From contig CAAAJI010000012.1 in NCBI GenBank assembly GCA_900642245.1, positions 176,333 through 240,332 of the forward strand: DNA of 64,000 bases. The letters run 5' to 3'. Under the pieces are notes generated by a model. That model did not search any database. It saw only the letters and a program-made list of their open reading frames with translations, and had not been told where the DNA came from. The stretch is from Fragilaria radians. Taxonomy: Eukaryota; Bacillariophyta; Fragilariophyceae; Fragilariales; Fragilariaceae. Made by a program: the position numbers and the translations under genes. This document shows positions 33,799 through 45,655 of the stretch, one piece after another. Position 1 is the first letter of the stretch. Every line of letters starts with the position of its first letter.

Positions 33799-35044
33799 AT
33801 GTCATCGTCAATTTCCAATCCCACAGCCACTGATCCACCGTGCTCTGCGATTTCATTGGATCATCTTCCTCTACCTCCTCCTTGTCATAAAGTGAATAGC
33901 AAAGGAGAAACAATAGTTCTAGGTATTGAAGGATCAGCCAACAAAATTGGTGTTGGTGTTTTGAAGTATTCCCCTTCTTCCCATACGTATCATATCCTTT
34001 CTAATCCTAGGAAAACATTTATTCCACCTACTGGCCAAGGATTTCTACCGAGAGAAACAGCTCAGCATCATCAGAATCATGTCGTCGCACTTTGTAGGGC
34101 TGCTATTCAGGAAGCATTTCCAGATGAAAAGAATTTCTTTTTATCAGCCATATGTTTTACTCAAGGTCCTGGAATGGGTGGCCCGCTTCAAAGCTGTGCC
34201 GTTGCAGCTCGCATGTTAAGCCTCATTTGGGATATTCCTCTTGTAGGGGTTAATCACTGTGTAGGACATATCGAAATGGGAAGAGTCGCCACAGGTTCCT
34301 CAAATCCGGTTGTGCTTTACGTAAGTGGTGGAAATACACAAGTATTAGCTTACTCTAGCCAACAGCGTTATCGAATATTTGGAGAAACGTAAGTTGTATG
34401 TTATTTCTATGATTTCACAAAGTGATTTCACAAAGTGGCTATCATGTTGTTAATTCTAAAGTTTCATATTTCGTCCTTGCCTCAGAATTGACATCGCAAT
34501 AGGAAATTGCCTTGATAGATTTGCACGAGTTATTGGACTGTCGAATGATCCGTCGCCAGGATTCAATATTGAGCAGGAGGCAAAAAAAGGGAAAATCTTC
34601 TTGGATGTACCTTACACCGTTAAAGGTATGGACGTAAGTTTCTCGGGTATATTAACATACATGGAGCAAGAAGCAAGAACAAAACTAGACAAAGGTCTTG
34701 TCACAAAGGCGGACCTGTGCTTTTCACTGCAAGAAACAATATTTGCTATGTTGGTTGAGACTACGGAGCGAGCAATGGCCCATTGTGGTATAAGTGAGGT
34801 ATTAATAGTAGGTGGCGTGGGTTGTAACCGTCGTTTGCAAGAAATGATGGCCAGTATGGTCAGTGCTCGAGGAGGTACACTTTGTTCCATGGATCATCGA
34901 TATTGCATTGATAACGGTGCTATGATAGCCCAAGCAGGAATCCTGTCTCTACAGTATGGTGTTACTACTGAATTAAGAAATTCTCAATGCAGTCAAAGGT
35001 TCCGAACGGATCAAGTTAAAACAGTCTGGCGCAAACCAGAATAG
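33799..35044 (+). CDS. KAE1: KAE1/OSGEP, tRNA t6A threonylcarbamoyltransferase (KEOPS)
   Basis: Two exons, 33799-34388 and 34486-35044, with a 97-bp GT-AG intron; 382 residues. Kae1/OSGEP is the catalytic subunit of the KEOPS complex that makes t6A at position 37 of ANN-decoding tRNAs in the cytosol and nucleus. Visible hallmarks: 'VLGIEGSANKIGVGVL', 'FTQGPGMGGPLQSC', the metal-binding 'NHCVGHIEMGR' (His-x3-His), 'VVLYVSGGNTQVL', 'AIGNCLDRFARVIGLSNDPS' across the intron, and 'VLIVGGVGCNRRLQEMM'. The lead-in differs from bacterial or organellar TsaD/Qri7 and matches the cytosolic type. The first ATG leaves an N-terminal extension of about 36 residues rich in Ser, Pro and Cys before the conserved core. 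The intron contains a short direct repeat (GATTTCACAAAGT twice). Confidence 0.93.
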
Positions 35045-35613
35045 ATCGATCACACATAATTTATTCAATTTTCACTGCGCCATCAAATAATATTTTCAGC
35101 ATAATAGTGATTTTCATCTGACGACAGTTTTTTCTTGCTGAAAAGAACTAACTCATATTGATTTTCTGTTCTGTAACTACACGGCTTAACTGACCTTCGC
35201 TTTCGATTTCTAGTACAACAACATTCTGTGTTTATCTTGTGGTCGGTCCTATCGCTGTGTCTTATGCTCGAAAAATGTTTCAATCCAAAGTTAAACCTTT
35301 CATTGCCACTTTTTGCTACTATCTATATAACTTATCTTAAACAGCCAATTGAGAAAGGCTAAAGTTGACCACCTAGTTGAGTTACCGAATTGCTCCTAGC
35401 TACAAGCGAAAGCAATGGTGGCCAATCATTACTACGTATCCGTGCACTGATAAAAGCTCATTTTAGCGCCAACTAGAGCCATTTCCATTCTTCAAAGCCA
35501 GTCCAATTTTGAGATATTGATAAAATCAGGAAATCCATGCTGGAAAAGGCTAGCGAACGAAAACGATTTGACAACTTAGTGTTCCGTATATGATTCGAAT
35601 AGTGAATCAGTTA
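35045..35613. other. spacer between convergent genes
   Basis: 570 bp between KAE1 (plus) and the 710-residue gene (minus). No coding or repeat feature recognised. Confidence 0.5.
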
Positions 35614-37810
35614 TCAGTCGGCCATGTGGTTATGGTCGCTTCCAAAGCCAGGAAGCCCTGCAGTTCCCCAAGTGTTATTCGAAGAGAAAGACAGAAAAGA
35701 GGCTGCACCTGCCTTGGGTTGCTTCTCAGAGCTTCCTAAGTGCCTTCCAGCTCCGACAGCTGTCCAGTCAGTGGGAGCAACATCGTTTCCGGTAGATCCC
35801 CATGTGTCAGAAGAACCAAATGCAAAGATGCTCCTTTCGCGTTTTGCTTCAGGTACTGGAACTCCCAATGAGAGAGCAACAAGGTCTAGATGGTCTAGCC
35901 GCGCAGTGTGGACACGAGATGATGGAGAATTCATAACATCATCCATATTACTTGGATCAAAGCCTAACCCAACGAAAGCCTCCTGTTGAAATAAGGTGAG
36001 AAAAGGTTCAAATGTGTAAGGTGACCAAATGAGAAGGGAAACTTACAAGGTCATCGCACATATCCTCTGTGTCATCATCATCGTCTATGCTTTCAGCACT
36101 GACAACAGAATTGAGCGTATCGCTGTGATCTTTACCAGAACTTGAGACAGCAAATACTGATTGTCTTGGAGCCCATGGCATCGCAGTTGCCTGCAGGGTA
36201 GGAGAGTCTTCGATACCCGTTAGTAGTTCGATCCTTTCATTTGGTTTTACCCAATCAATAGTGGGCTCCTGCACCTCTGGTGTTGTATATCCTTGTAACA
36301 TTGGATCTGACTTATTGCTTGCTGAACTATGGTCAACTTTGCCCTCATTTCCTTCGTATGGATGCTCAATTTCATACTTTTCAAATGCTACAGGGTTTCG
36401 AATACGACCTCCTGGAACACCATGACAACCGTATCCTCTATCCCCGTCGCAGCCATCGGCGGAGAAGCAATTTCCTTTCTCATCTCGAAGATAGAGAACG
36501 CCGCAAGTTCTTGGGAAGCGCAACTCCATTGGTCTAGCTTCTTTAGATTTGACAATGCTGCCATCATCTGCACCGTTCGAGTCAATTGAATCTCCGCGAC
36601 GTTCTTTTCTCTGAGCTACATTGATTTCATTGCGTACCTTGCCCTTCTTTTTGTTATTATTGGAAATTTCCCCATTTTCAATCGCGTCCATTTCACGCCG
36701 TGGTCGAGGTTTAATTTTTTTCGTTTTATTATCGGAAACAGATACCATGGAACCACTCTTTGGATCATAAAGCATCCTAGGTGTATTCATGGAACTGCGA
36801 TTCTCTCCACGATCAAGGTCCTCGTAGCTTGATAGATGAATTACTGGACTGTTGACACTTGCAATATTTGTAGTTGCACTCAATTTATGGGGTGGATATT
36901 GTAAGCGATGCTCTTTCATATCGCTTTCTATTTTGGAAGGAACTGCCAAAGTTGCATCAGTAGACCTATAAGGATCAAATAAGCTCCTAGGAATAGCTTT
37001 AGAACGCGGACTGAAACCTGTGTTTTCTTCAAACTCTCGTGTTCGATGGTGGGCTAGAATATGTAAGTCTCGTGTGCGCTCTGCACCCTCTTCAGGTGAA
37101 CTTTCTGGGAGATCTTTTTCTACACGAGACGATTGGAAACCGTTTCTATCATCATCAACTAAAAGTGTCGAGTGATAATTATCTCGAAAGCTGGTGACAG
37201 CTGGAATTGGATTTTGGTCCAATTTCAATAGCTTGTTCCGGTTGTTATCACTATCAAAAGAATCGACATGCTGATCATCATTTTCTGACACATAATTTTG
37301 GAGAACCAAGTTCTCTTCAATGTCCTGATATAACACAGCGCTGTGGTTTTGTTCTCTAGTACTTGAAGCTTCTTCAGGGTGAGAAACAGTTGATGAAAAA
37401 ATCGTTGAAACTTCAGCTTTTTTCTCCGCCATACGCCATGCATCTGGTTCTTTATTTAGATCCTGATTATAAGATCCCAAAAAAGCTTCATTCAAAGAGT
37501 CATGTGATGAGCGATAAGAATCCTTCTGAAAAGTAGAAGTATATACTTGGTTTTTCCCTGAAGAAGGCGTCGGTTGCGCGGATCTGTTCGACAGCAGCCC
37601 AGAACCCGATAAGTTACTAGTAGTTGATGATCTTTTAGTGGAGAGAAGCAATAAACCATTCCGAGCAGATTCTGAGCCTTTTTGAAGGGTGCCATTAGTA
37701 ATGGGTGGAGCTGGTGGCTTTTGGAGTTTGTTAAGATTCTTTCCAAATTTTTTCTTGGAACTAAGTTCGAATGCCCCTGGACCATGCTGACTTTTTTGTG
37801 TTGAACTCAT
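35614..37810 (-). CDS. 710-residue protein of unknown function, two exons
   Basis: Exon 1 is 37810-36047 and exon 2 is 35982-35614, with a 64-bp GT-AG intron between them, phase 0. Most of the protein is low-complexity, polar and Ser/Asn/Arg-rich, so probably disordered. One compact region (about residues 430-470) stands out: a Cys/Gly cluster with 'LYLRDEKGNCFSADGCDGD' followed by 'GYGCHGVPGGRIRN'. It may bind metal or be disulfide-stabilised, although no signal peptide is present. An acidic segment with five consecutive Asp precedes the splice site. Exon 2 carries 'EAFVGLGFDPSN' and two similar motifs, 'GSSDTWGSTG' and 'SSNNTWGTAG'. I do not recognise a family. The gene is convergent with KAE1. 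Confidence 0.7.
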
Positions 37811-37931
37811 CAGTGCAAAAGGAAACAGAAATGATTGAAAGGGTCCAACGTTGTCTTACTCCGTGAGGTAACAGGGAAAAATCGGAACGGAAAAAAGAGA
37901 GTTCTCAGCAAGTATATTCCTTACAAGATTT

Positions 37932-38387
37932 CTACAGAGGACTTAGACGGTACTTGACGTCAAGAACAACGCCTCCAACAGAATGCAAATCCCTTGCACT
38001 TTCGACCACGTTACTCAAGTCCACAAATATCCTGTGCAACAAATTTGCCACAAACACAGGATGCGCCTCTTCTTTGAGAGGCAGAGTTAATAAGCAATCA
38101 CCAGGTCTAATCAGAGTATGATTGAAAGCACAACTTTTCCTGAACAAGAGACACAAAACTCGGTGAAAAGAGGGAGTACAGAATCCACACAAAATTGACA
38201 TATAACTCTTTCTGAAATTCCCTTGCGGAATTTGGTTTTAGGACAACAAGTACTACCAAAATAATGTACAGTGTTTGTTAAACTACTTACACATGAATAT
38301 TATGGAAACGGTCATTATGTTCTCAATTTCGTTTTCCTTCAGAATCGCATATTGATCTTCCTCCACAACGTCGATATCTACTAGCAT
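37932..38387 (-). CDS. possible small two-exon gene, unknown product
   Basis: Tentative model: exon 1 38387-38293 and exon 2 38139-37932, with a GT-AG intron (donor GTGTAAG), giving 100 residues. Exon 1 has protein-like composition ('VDIDVVEEDQYAILKENEIE') and exon 2 continues 'RPGDCLLTLPLKEEAHPVF' and 'LHSVGGVVLDVKYRLSPL'. The phases match, but a different donor (GTAAGT two bases later) would break frame, and an upstream exon is possible because the frame extends 5' of the ATG to a potential acceptor near 38420. I do not recognise a family. It is on the same strand as the 710-residue gene and ends 121 bp before its start. Confidence 0.35.
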
Positions 38388-39009
38388 TGCAGTTTCATTG
38401 AGCAGTTGCTGTTCTCCACTAATCCAGGAACATTATGTGGCCGTTCATATACTGGCTCACACTATTTTCGTCAATTGTAGACTTTTATGTTCAATTTTTA
38501 GTTCTGCGAATGATCAGATCTTTGATTAAATGAGGTTTTGTCTCATTGGGATTAAAAGACGATCAAGTTTACGCCAAGTCGAATTGGCTATCATAACTTT
38601 GTGATGTATGCCTTAAGGTATAGAACTGTCTACTTGCATTGCCAACAAATGTTTAAAGCAAATGTCTTGCTGATCGACAGCTAGACTCACTCCTAATTTT
38701 GAAGTAGGATGTGATGATTTTTGTGAGCTCTGAGCATATTGATCCTAAGCTTATCAGAAGAAAAAGAAAGTACTCCTTCACTTTATCACTTTTTTCATTA
38801 AACCATTTTTGGCATATGCTTATCCGCTTGACATCAGCAGGCCTTAGAGGCTTCAATGTTCATTTGAATGCATTATTCTTTCGGAAAGAAAAGCTAGAGA
38901 CCTCTTTTCGGTAACATCTCATATACTCATTGACTTTTTTCTGCTCATCATATTTTACATTTGTTCGGAAATTGGGTAAGTTATGGCTGTCATACCACAA
39001 TCTTGACAA

Positions 39010-39630
39010 CACTGGTCAGAAGACAGGTAGAATCAAACTATCCAATTGCTAACAGGTTTCTTACTACTTACCGGCGATACAGCCATTCCAATGATACTGA
39101 CATACCTTAGAGTTAAATTTGTGAAAATAATACCTAACACTTAGGTTGTAAGCAATACAGTCTAGAAATGCTAAAATAGGTTACTAGACTAAGAGATGTG
39201 TGAGTGTACCGATGCTGGAGACGTCCAAAGTCATCAATTTGTACATAGTAAATAATATTAGAATTAATATTCTTATATTTACTCATCTACAGCTAGAATA
39301 AAGTTACATAGGTAACAATTCTCCTTATATCAGCCACAAGTCAATGAAGTCATAGTCTTGGTTGAAACTAGTGATGATTAACTATTGCTTATAAATGAAG
39401 AAGATTATTTAATATCTTTTCAAGTCAATCAGTACCGATTTCTAGTGGATCTATTAAGTTTCAACATAAGGAATCTAAAGGAGTGAATCTAAAGTTCACA
39501 AGCGGTTCAACTACCACGTGACAAACCTAACACGTAAGCGAAAACACCTACGTGGTCAAGGAACACGTTGCAGGTTGATTCACAAGGATCTAAGATAAAA
39601 AGTAACTTTGTAGATCATAATTTACAATTT
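39010..39630 (-). repeat. 0.6-kb LTR-like repeat, copy C (inverted)
   Basis: Read on the minus strand, it matches the distal part of copies A and B: 'AGATGAGTAAATATA', 'GGACGTCTCCAGCATCGGTAC', 'ACACATCTCTTAGT', 'ATTGCTTACAACCTA.GTGTTAGG'. The proximal third is diverged, suggesting a related subfamily. Beyond its 3' end (toward lower coordinates) the minus strand reads GTATCATTGG, possibly a worn primer-binding site. Confidence 0.5.
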
Positions 39631-41149
39631 GTATAAACTCTTAGGCAAATTAGAGCAGACACGGCCAATCATCTCAAAATTATCAACACAGTTGAAGTAG
39701 TAGGCTGATTCTTCTTAAGGAAATTCATAAATGATAATTCTAGCTCCTATCATTGGTTCATACAGCCCTGGACACTTGAAATCCAGCAAATCTTCCCTGA
39801 TGTAAACCTGATGTTAAGTAACTTTAGTGCTTGAGGTCATTCAACCTTCCTACAACTTGTTGTGTTAAGACCTACACCGGTTAGGGGTGTATTCTATTTT
39901 ATTTTTCTACCGAGTGGCTCCAATCATTGACATGTATCGCTGCATATTCTGCAGAATAGAATTCTGGTCTGTCGACATTGGGCATTAACAGTTTATTTCT
40001 GGATATTATTGGGCTGATTTGTTGCTCAGTAAATAGTGCAATCTAATTGTTCTCTATCCTAGAAGACAGATTGTTTTGCTAGGTCTATGATTTAAACTTG
40101 TATTCAAATCCCGGAGAGATATGGAGTGAAATATAATTCCAGTCATTTGATTGTTAATATGCCAAAACTGCTATACGGGTCTTCCAAAATATTACTGCTG
40201 TATTATGAGGTATCAATTAGAATTTAAACAATTAAGACAAAACATGATGTACAGGAGAGGGTAAAAAGTGAGAAGATTGAATAATGATGAAGAGAGATTA
40301 GCAATGCTTCTAACTGTAGTGTCTCTGGATCAGTAATGGCTGAATATATTTAAACTGCTGAAAACATAGTAACAAATTAGTTCAATGTAACCTTAGAAGC
40401 AATCAAGGAAATGCACACAAAAGAATTGGAGTACTCCGATAATCTTCAAATACTGCATGAAACCTGGGCATGACAAAGGAACTGTATGACATTGATGTGA
40501 AGGCATAATCCAAATAGTACAGGTTCTGAAATATCTATGGTTGTTAGATTAGATGCTAATACTGCAGTTCTGTAGAATAAAAAGGAGTTCCCGATTTTCC
40601 AAGCTTATTTGGATAGGAACTATTGCAGTCTTGTGTCGCTACTGCTGTGAATAAGGCTTCTAAAATTTTGACGTTATCCATGAGAGGATTCCTGTTATTA
40701 ATGGAAAGAACATGGTAGATACAGAGATAGGCATCTTTAGATAATGTACTTAACAGAAAGATGCAACATCATCCTTAAGAATCATACTTCGTGGAGTATC
40801 CTTTTTCAATGACCTTGCGTCAATTTCCTCAAATGCACTTCCTTATCAATATGGGGATTTTGAATTGGAAATGCCGGTTTAGTCATCTGATGGTAAATAT
40901 GACGTAGCCTTGTATTTTCACTAAATTTTTCATTATTATTTCTCGTACTTCATTGTATCAATTTTAAGTTGGCTCTTGACATAGAAAGACTTCTACCTCT
41001 TGAGCCTCAAGCATATTTTCCGTTTTCATTTTCATTCTTGAGATAATGTCAGTTGCCAAGTGCAAGGCCTACATGCATAATATATATAATCAATAATTTG
41101 GCATGGTTGTGTATGCTCTACGGCAAGTGTAGAAATAACACAATGATAA

Positions 41150-41772
41150 ATTATAATCTATTTTTTTACTTTTGTCATTTAGTTTTGTGTAGTCTTAGAA
41201 CTTCTTTCAGAGAGAATTTCTTGACACTTCTCGAGAGATGTTCGTGAGCTCTCTTGAAGAATTAGATCTCGTTCTTTAGCCTCTTCCCAGCTATTTAGAC
41301 AAGTCTCTTAAACTTGTTCATAAGGACAAGTTGGTGGTCAATAAGGATAAGTTTATTTAGCCTTTAGACTCTTTTGTTATTAGAGAGCTAACTTTCTAAT
41401 TAGATCAATATATATAGATCATTATTTTTGCCGTCCTAGATTGGATACGGTGCTGGATTGTATGATGATACTTTCCATTTATAAAAATATTTAATCTTCA
41501 CTTAGTTTAACTAGTGAATCATTTATCATACTTAAACTTGTGGTAGGTAAGTAATAGGATAGCTTACTTGTAACTACCCATACCTAGATGAGTTAATTTA
41601 AGAATATTTTGATTCTACTGTTATTTACTATACACTAACGGTACAGGACGTCTCCTTGTACCAGTACACACACACACATCTCCTAGTTTAATATTTTATA
41701 TATTTTTTACTGTTATTGTTTACAACCTATTGTGTTAGGGAATAGCTTCTTGATCCTTCAGCCAAGATAGGT
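41150..41772 (+). repeat. 0.6-kb LTR-like repeat, copy B
   Basis: Homologous along its length to copy A (32390-33012) in the same orientation, but visibly diverged, with an AC-dinucleotide run near 41675. No coding remnant of an element is recognisable directly beside it, so it may be a solo LTR. KAE1 and other unique genes lie between A and B, so the two are not LTRs of one element. Confidence 0.55.
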
Positions 41773-43142
41773 CAGTTTATAATTATAATTCCTAAATTTT
41801 GAAGTATTAGAACAATGAAGCTCTTAGGCTTTAATTGATTCATGTTAACAATATTCAAATATAAAGCCGAATCTCTCCTCTCAATTTCAGTAGTTATTGT
41901 TATGCAATGGTAGCGTGGATGATGGTGAGTTTTCCACTACCTGTTACAATCTACAATCTATACCTAAGAACTAGCAAAAATGTCTATCCCTACTTCTTCA
42001 TTAGAAGCTAGCAATGGTGATTTGCATCAAAGAGTGGTTTTACTGGTAATAGCAGTAATTAAGGAAATTTTATGTATACTTTTCTAGAGCATCAAATATT
42101 CTGAAATGAAGTGGAAGGAAGCCTTTGCAAAACTCTAAATTCAATGCAGGTGACATATTTCAATTTGTGTACTAAATTACAAGATAAGGTATCCAATCTG
42201 TGAAGAATATTTATACCGTCTTTAATAGTAAGGACAATAAGGTTTTAAAAGCACTTCACTCCTTAATTGTTGTCATCAATTCTTTCAGTAACTTATGGTT
42301 TTACAAAAGTGCAATTCTTAATCTCCTTTGACAAATATCACATATTGCAAGGTCAAGTTTGAATGTCTAACACGTTATCATAAGTCTCGTTGAAGAAGTG
42401 AAAAGTGAAATTTATATGAGGTAATATTTCTATACGTAGACTTCAACAAGATCTTTATTGATGGTTGTGAGTACAAGTAAGCTGAAGCAATCTGTGGCAA
42501 AAAAGCCTGTTTCGTTCCCCAATCTTTGAGTTACAGACAAGTATAAACAATATATCCGGATTAGAATCCTTTTTCTGTGTACATTCTGCTCATCAATCGA
42601 ATAAAAATGACAGAATCTAATCTTTTGGAAAAGTATTTGTAGGTCTTCTGACTAGCATAATGTACAGACTGAGTCTAGAAGGGATTGTCTGCTTTTGCAC
42701 ACGTTCTAATTCACGCAGCCTAAGATTAAGATGCTACAAATAATTGTACCACTTTCCTCACCAGGAACACCGATTTCCATCATGTAGACTTCTTTAGTTT
42801 GTACGCTGAAAATTACACAAGTTTATGAGTATTTTTATGCGAAGCACGAGTTTCAATCTTGTGAGTATTTGGAAACAAGATTGCATGGACGCATGTTTAA
42901 GGATTGGAATCCCATTCAAAAAGATTTTCCATAAGGAACTTCGAAATCAAATGTAAACGTGGATTTAAAAGTGATTGTAACTCCGACTACCTATTTATTT
43001 CTGTGTTTCAAAATTGGACAGACGAGGAGCTAAAGCCGTTGGATAGAAAGAATCTGTATATGTTCACTGAAAAAATGGCGCCAGTTCAATCGTTGCTAAA
43101 AAAAATCTTTCTTATCTGGACACAAATCGTAAGTTTTCCAAA

Positions 43143-45655
43143 ATGAAGCTCTCTATAGCTTTGCTTGCCTTTTTCCCTTGTGCTATGTCACAATCCCGAT
43201 ATCTCGATACTCCACAACTTTTGTGGACTGCATCACTGTCTCCAGTTGGTCAGGGAAATGAATGTACTTTTGCCCCGAACTCTCCAATCCTTGTCTGTTC
43301 CAGCTCGGATGGAATTGTCACGGCCTTCGACACTCAGTCATCAACTGTATCGGCGCCAGTTTGGATTTACAATCCTGATTCTACCAATGTTCCATCGAGT
43401 ACCAGCGGTATCACTTTTAGTAGTACAGGAACATCGTTCATTTATGGTGTCACTGAAACGTCTACAAGTATCAAATGGTAAGTGATTATACTGTGACAAA
43501 GCTCATGATATCGACCGTATCTTACTTTCACGACCTGAAAAGTCTGGTACACTCTGTTTCCTTGGCTACTGGAGCGTCAACTTGGATCTCAGAAAGCCTT
43601 AGTGGGGCTTGTTCCGGAACTCCTGTTCTATCTTCCGATGACGCTTACATATATCTGACACACAATCAAGTTAGTTTGGAAACTGGTACCTTCACGATTC
43701 TTGACGCAAGTGATGGTTCAATCTTCTTTCAAATGAATGATGACAATCAAATGCTAAGCCCGCCAGGAGTATACTTCAACCCAAGAGGAGGAAACTACGA
43801 TGGAGGCGAAGGCAAGACAAACGATCTCGTTGTATTTGGGAATCGACCTGTAGCGAACGCTGATGGTGTACCATCTGGCTGCACGGTTTATGCTTTCCAA
43901 TTCCCAATTGGTTTTATTGGTTCTTCTACTGGGTTGGAAGTTGTGAGGATTTTGAACGATACAGATTTCCAATCCACTACCCCGCCCCTTATCACGAATT
44001 CTGGTAATTCCATGTTCTGGGGTGTCTCTCGTAGCAAGCTTAATGGATGGGCGGGTATTGGATTTGATCGTGATGTCGGTGGGAACAATATCGGCTTTGA
44101 GAGAGGAGTCCCACCCTCGCTCCCAATTATAGCGGAACTAGCGATTGGTGATAACACAATGACTCCTACTATTTATACGGGTTCGGCTGGCAACGGTTTT
44201 TCTGCGATTACTACCGACGGAAATGAAATGCAAGTTCTCTGGGAATTCAATACCTCATCTCCTGTTTATGCACAGGCGAAAGTCTTCTCGAGCAATGGTG
44301 TTGATGAAGTTATTTTCATTATTGAACAGTTAGGTACTGCTTACGCCCTATATGCTGGAAATGGTACTCAGTTGTGGATGGCAGATGCTACAATTTCTAA
44401 TGTTTTTGGCAACTTCGCTATGAATCCATCAGGCGACACCATCTATTTTACAGACTTTGCAGGTATTCTAAACGCATGGCAAGTTGCTGATTTGGGAGCC
44501 TCAACGACATTTGCGCCTAGCTCACTGACGAGTGGTAACACGTCAATAGCTCCTGTCGCTTCTCCCGTTGTATCCAGTACCCCGGAGGATGGAAATGCCA
44601 CAATTACAACAGGAAATACCACGCTGAGTATCATCGCCAATAGCCCTAACTGTGAAACTTTGCTAAAGCTAGCTTCTGCAATAGGCGCAGACTCAGCACT
44701 GGGTAGTTCTGAGTTTAGTGGGACAGTTGTTGCTCCTTATGATTCTGCTTTTACTTCGATACTTAATCAATCATATATTGAAAATCTCTTGGGAGACAAG
44801 CAATGGAGTCACCATATACAATGCATCATCAATGAACATGTTTTCCAGGGATTTGTGGATCTATCAGGTTCATGGACCGAGGGAGAAAAAGTCATGAATG
44901 CCAACAACTCTACTGTTGTCTTGTCAATCAGCCCCCCAAGCATTGCAGGAGTAGTCATCGATTCTTTTGATAATGTCGCTGACAATGGCGTCGTTCAATT
45001 TGTTGATGAGGTACTACCAACACCATGTGTAACAAACGATATTGTTGAGCTACTCGAAAAGTCTGACAAATTTTCAATATTATCAAAAGCAATAACAAAT
45101 GCTGGAATACGAGTAGGACTTGCGACACAAATTCCTCTCACGTTATTCGCACCCACAGACAAAGCATTCGAGAGCCTCCCCACAGATGTTTTGGATTTTT
45201 TGAATGATCCGATAAATGTTGCAGATTTGAGAACAATCCTATTCTCTCACCTTGCTAGGGATATTAAATTCTTGGAAGATGATGGATCATCGGGAGCATT
45301 ACTTGTTGCTACATCCAACGAGACCCTTGATACAACTTTTGCAGAGGGAGTTTACTACGTGAATGATGCCAAGATTATTGATGCAAATATTCTTGCTTTT
45401 AACGGTATCATTCATGGAATAGATTCTATACTTATTCCAGAATCTGTGATTTTGCCATCGCTTGCACCCATCACCAACTCTCCAATAGCACCTTCATCTG
45501 CAGCTCCTATCACGGATGTTCCAGTTTCCATTGACCCTGGAAGCTCGCCATCGCCGACGAAACCAGGTATAACTTTTTCACCGACATCCATTGGTTCCAG
45601 AATTAATTATTTCACTGGCTTTGTTTCTGCATGCATGTTCATGCTAGCAATGTAA
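43143..45655 (+). CDS. secreted beta-propeller plus two FAS1 domains, likely GPI-anchored
   Basis: Two exons, 43143-43477 and 43543-45655, with a 65-bp GT-AG intron; 815 residues. Signal peptide 'MKLSIALLAFFPCAMSQ'. Residues about 20-450 form a PQQ-type propeller paralogous to the 21495-23510 gene, with 'GTFTILDASDGSIFFQ' and 'GNSMFWGVSRSKLNGWAGI'. Two fasciclin (FAS1) domains follow: about 470-608 ('FSGTVVAPYDSAFTSI' and 'NGVVQFVDEVLPTPC') and about 612-745 ('PLTLFAPTDKAFESLP', 'YYVNDAKIIDANILAFNGIIHGID'). These match the FAS1 H1/H2-type strands of cell-adhesion proteins. A Pro/Ser/Thr linker and a hydrophobic C-terminus ('YFTGFVSACMFMLAM') suggest GPI attachment. FAS1 proteins mediate adhesion to matrix or cells; in a diatom this could relate to substrate attachment, which is inference. 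Confidence 0.85.

Larger units (their letters stand above)
38388..43142. other. 4.75-kb gene desert with LTR-like copies
   Basis: AT-rich and without recognisable genes. Two LTR-like copies (39010-39630 and 41150-41772) are listed separately. An 80-codon open frame ending over the start of the FAS1 gene (42904-43146) has no domain and probably represents its upstream region. Confidence 0.45.

Noticed and set aside
32390..41772. LTR copies A and B as the two ends of one 9-kb element
   Set aside because: KAE1 and other single-copy host genes lie between them, so they must be separate insertions.
42904..43146. 80-codon open frame ending over the start of the FAS1 protein gene
   Set aside because: It overlaps the ATG of a gene with a clear signal peptide and lacks any domain.
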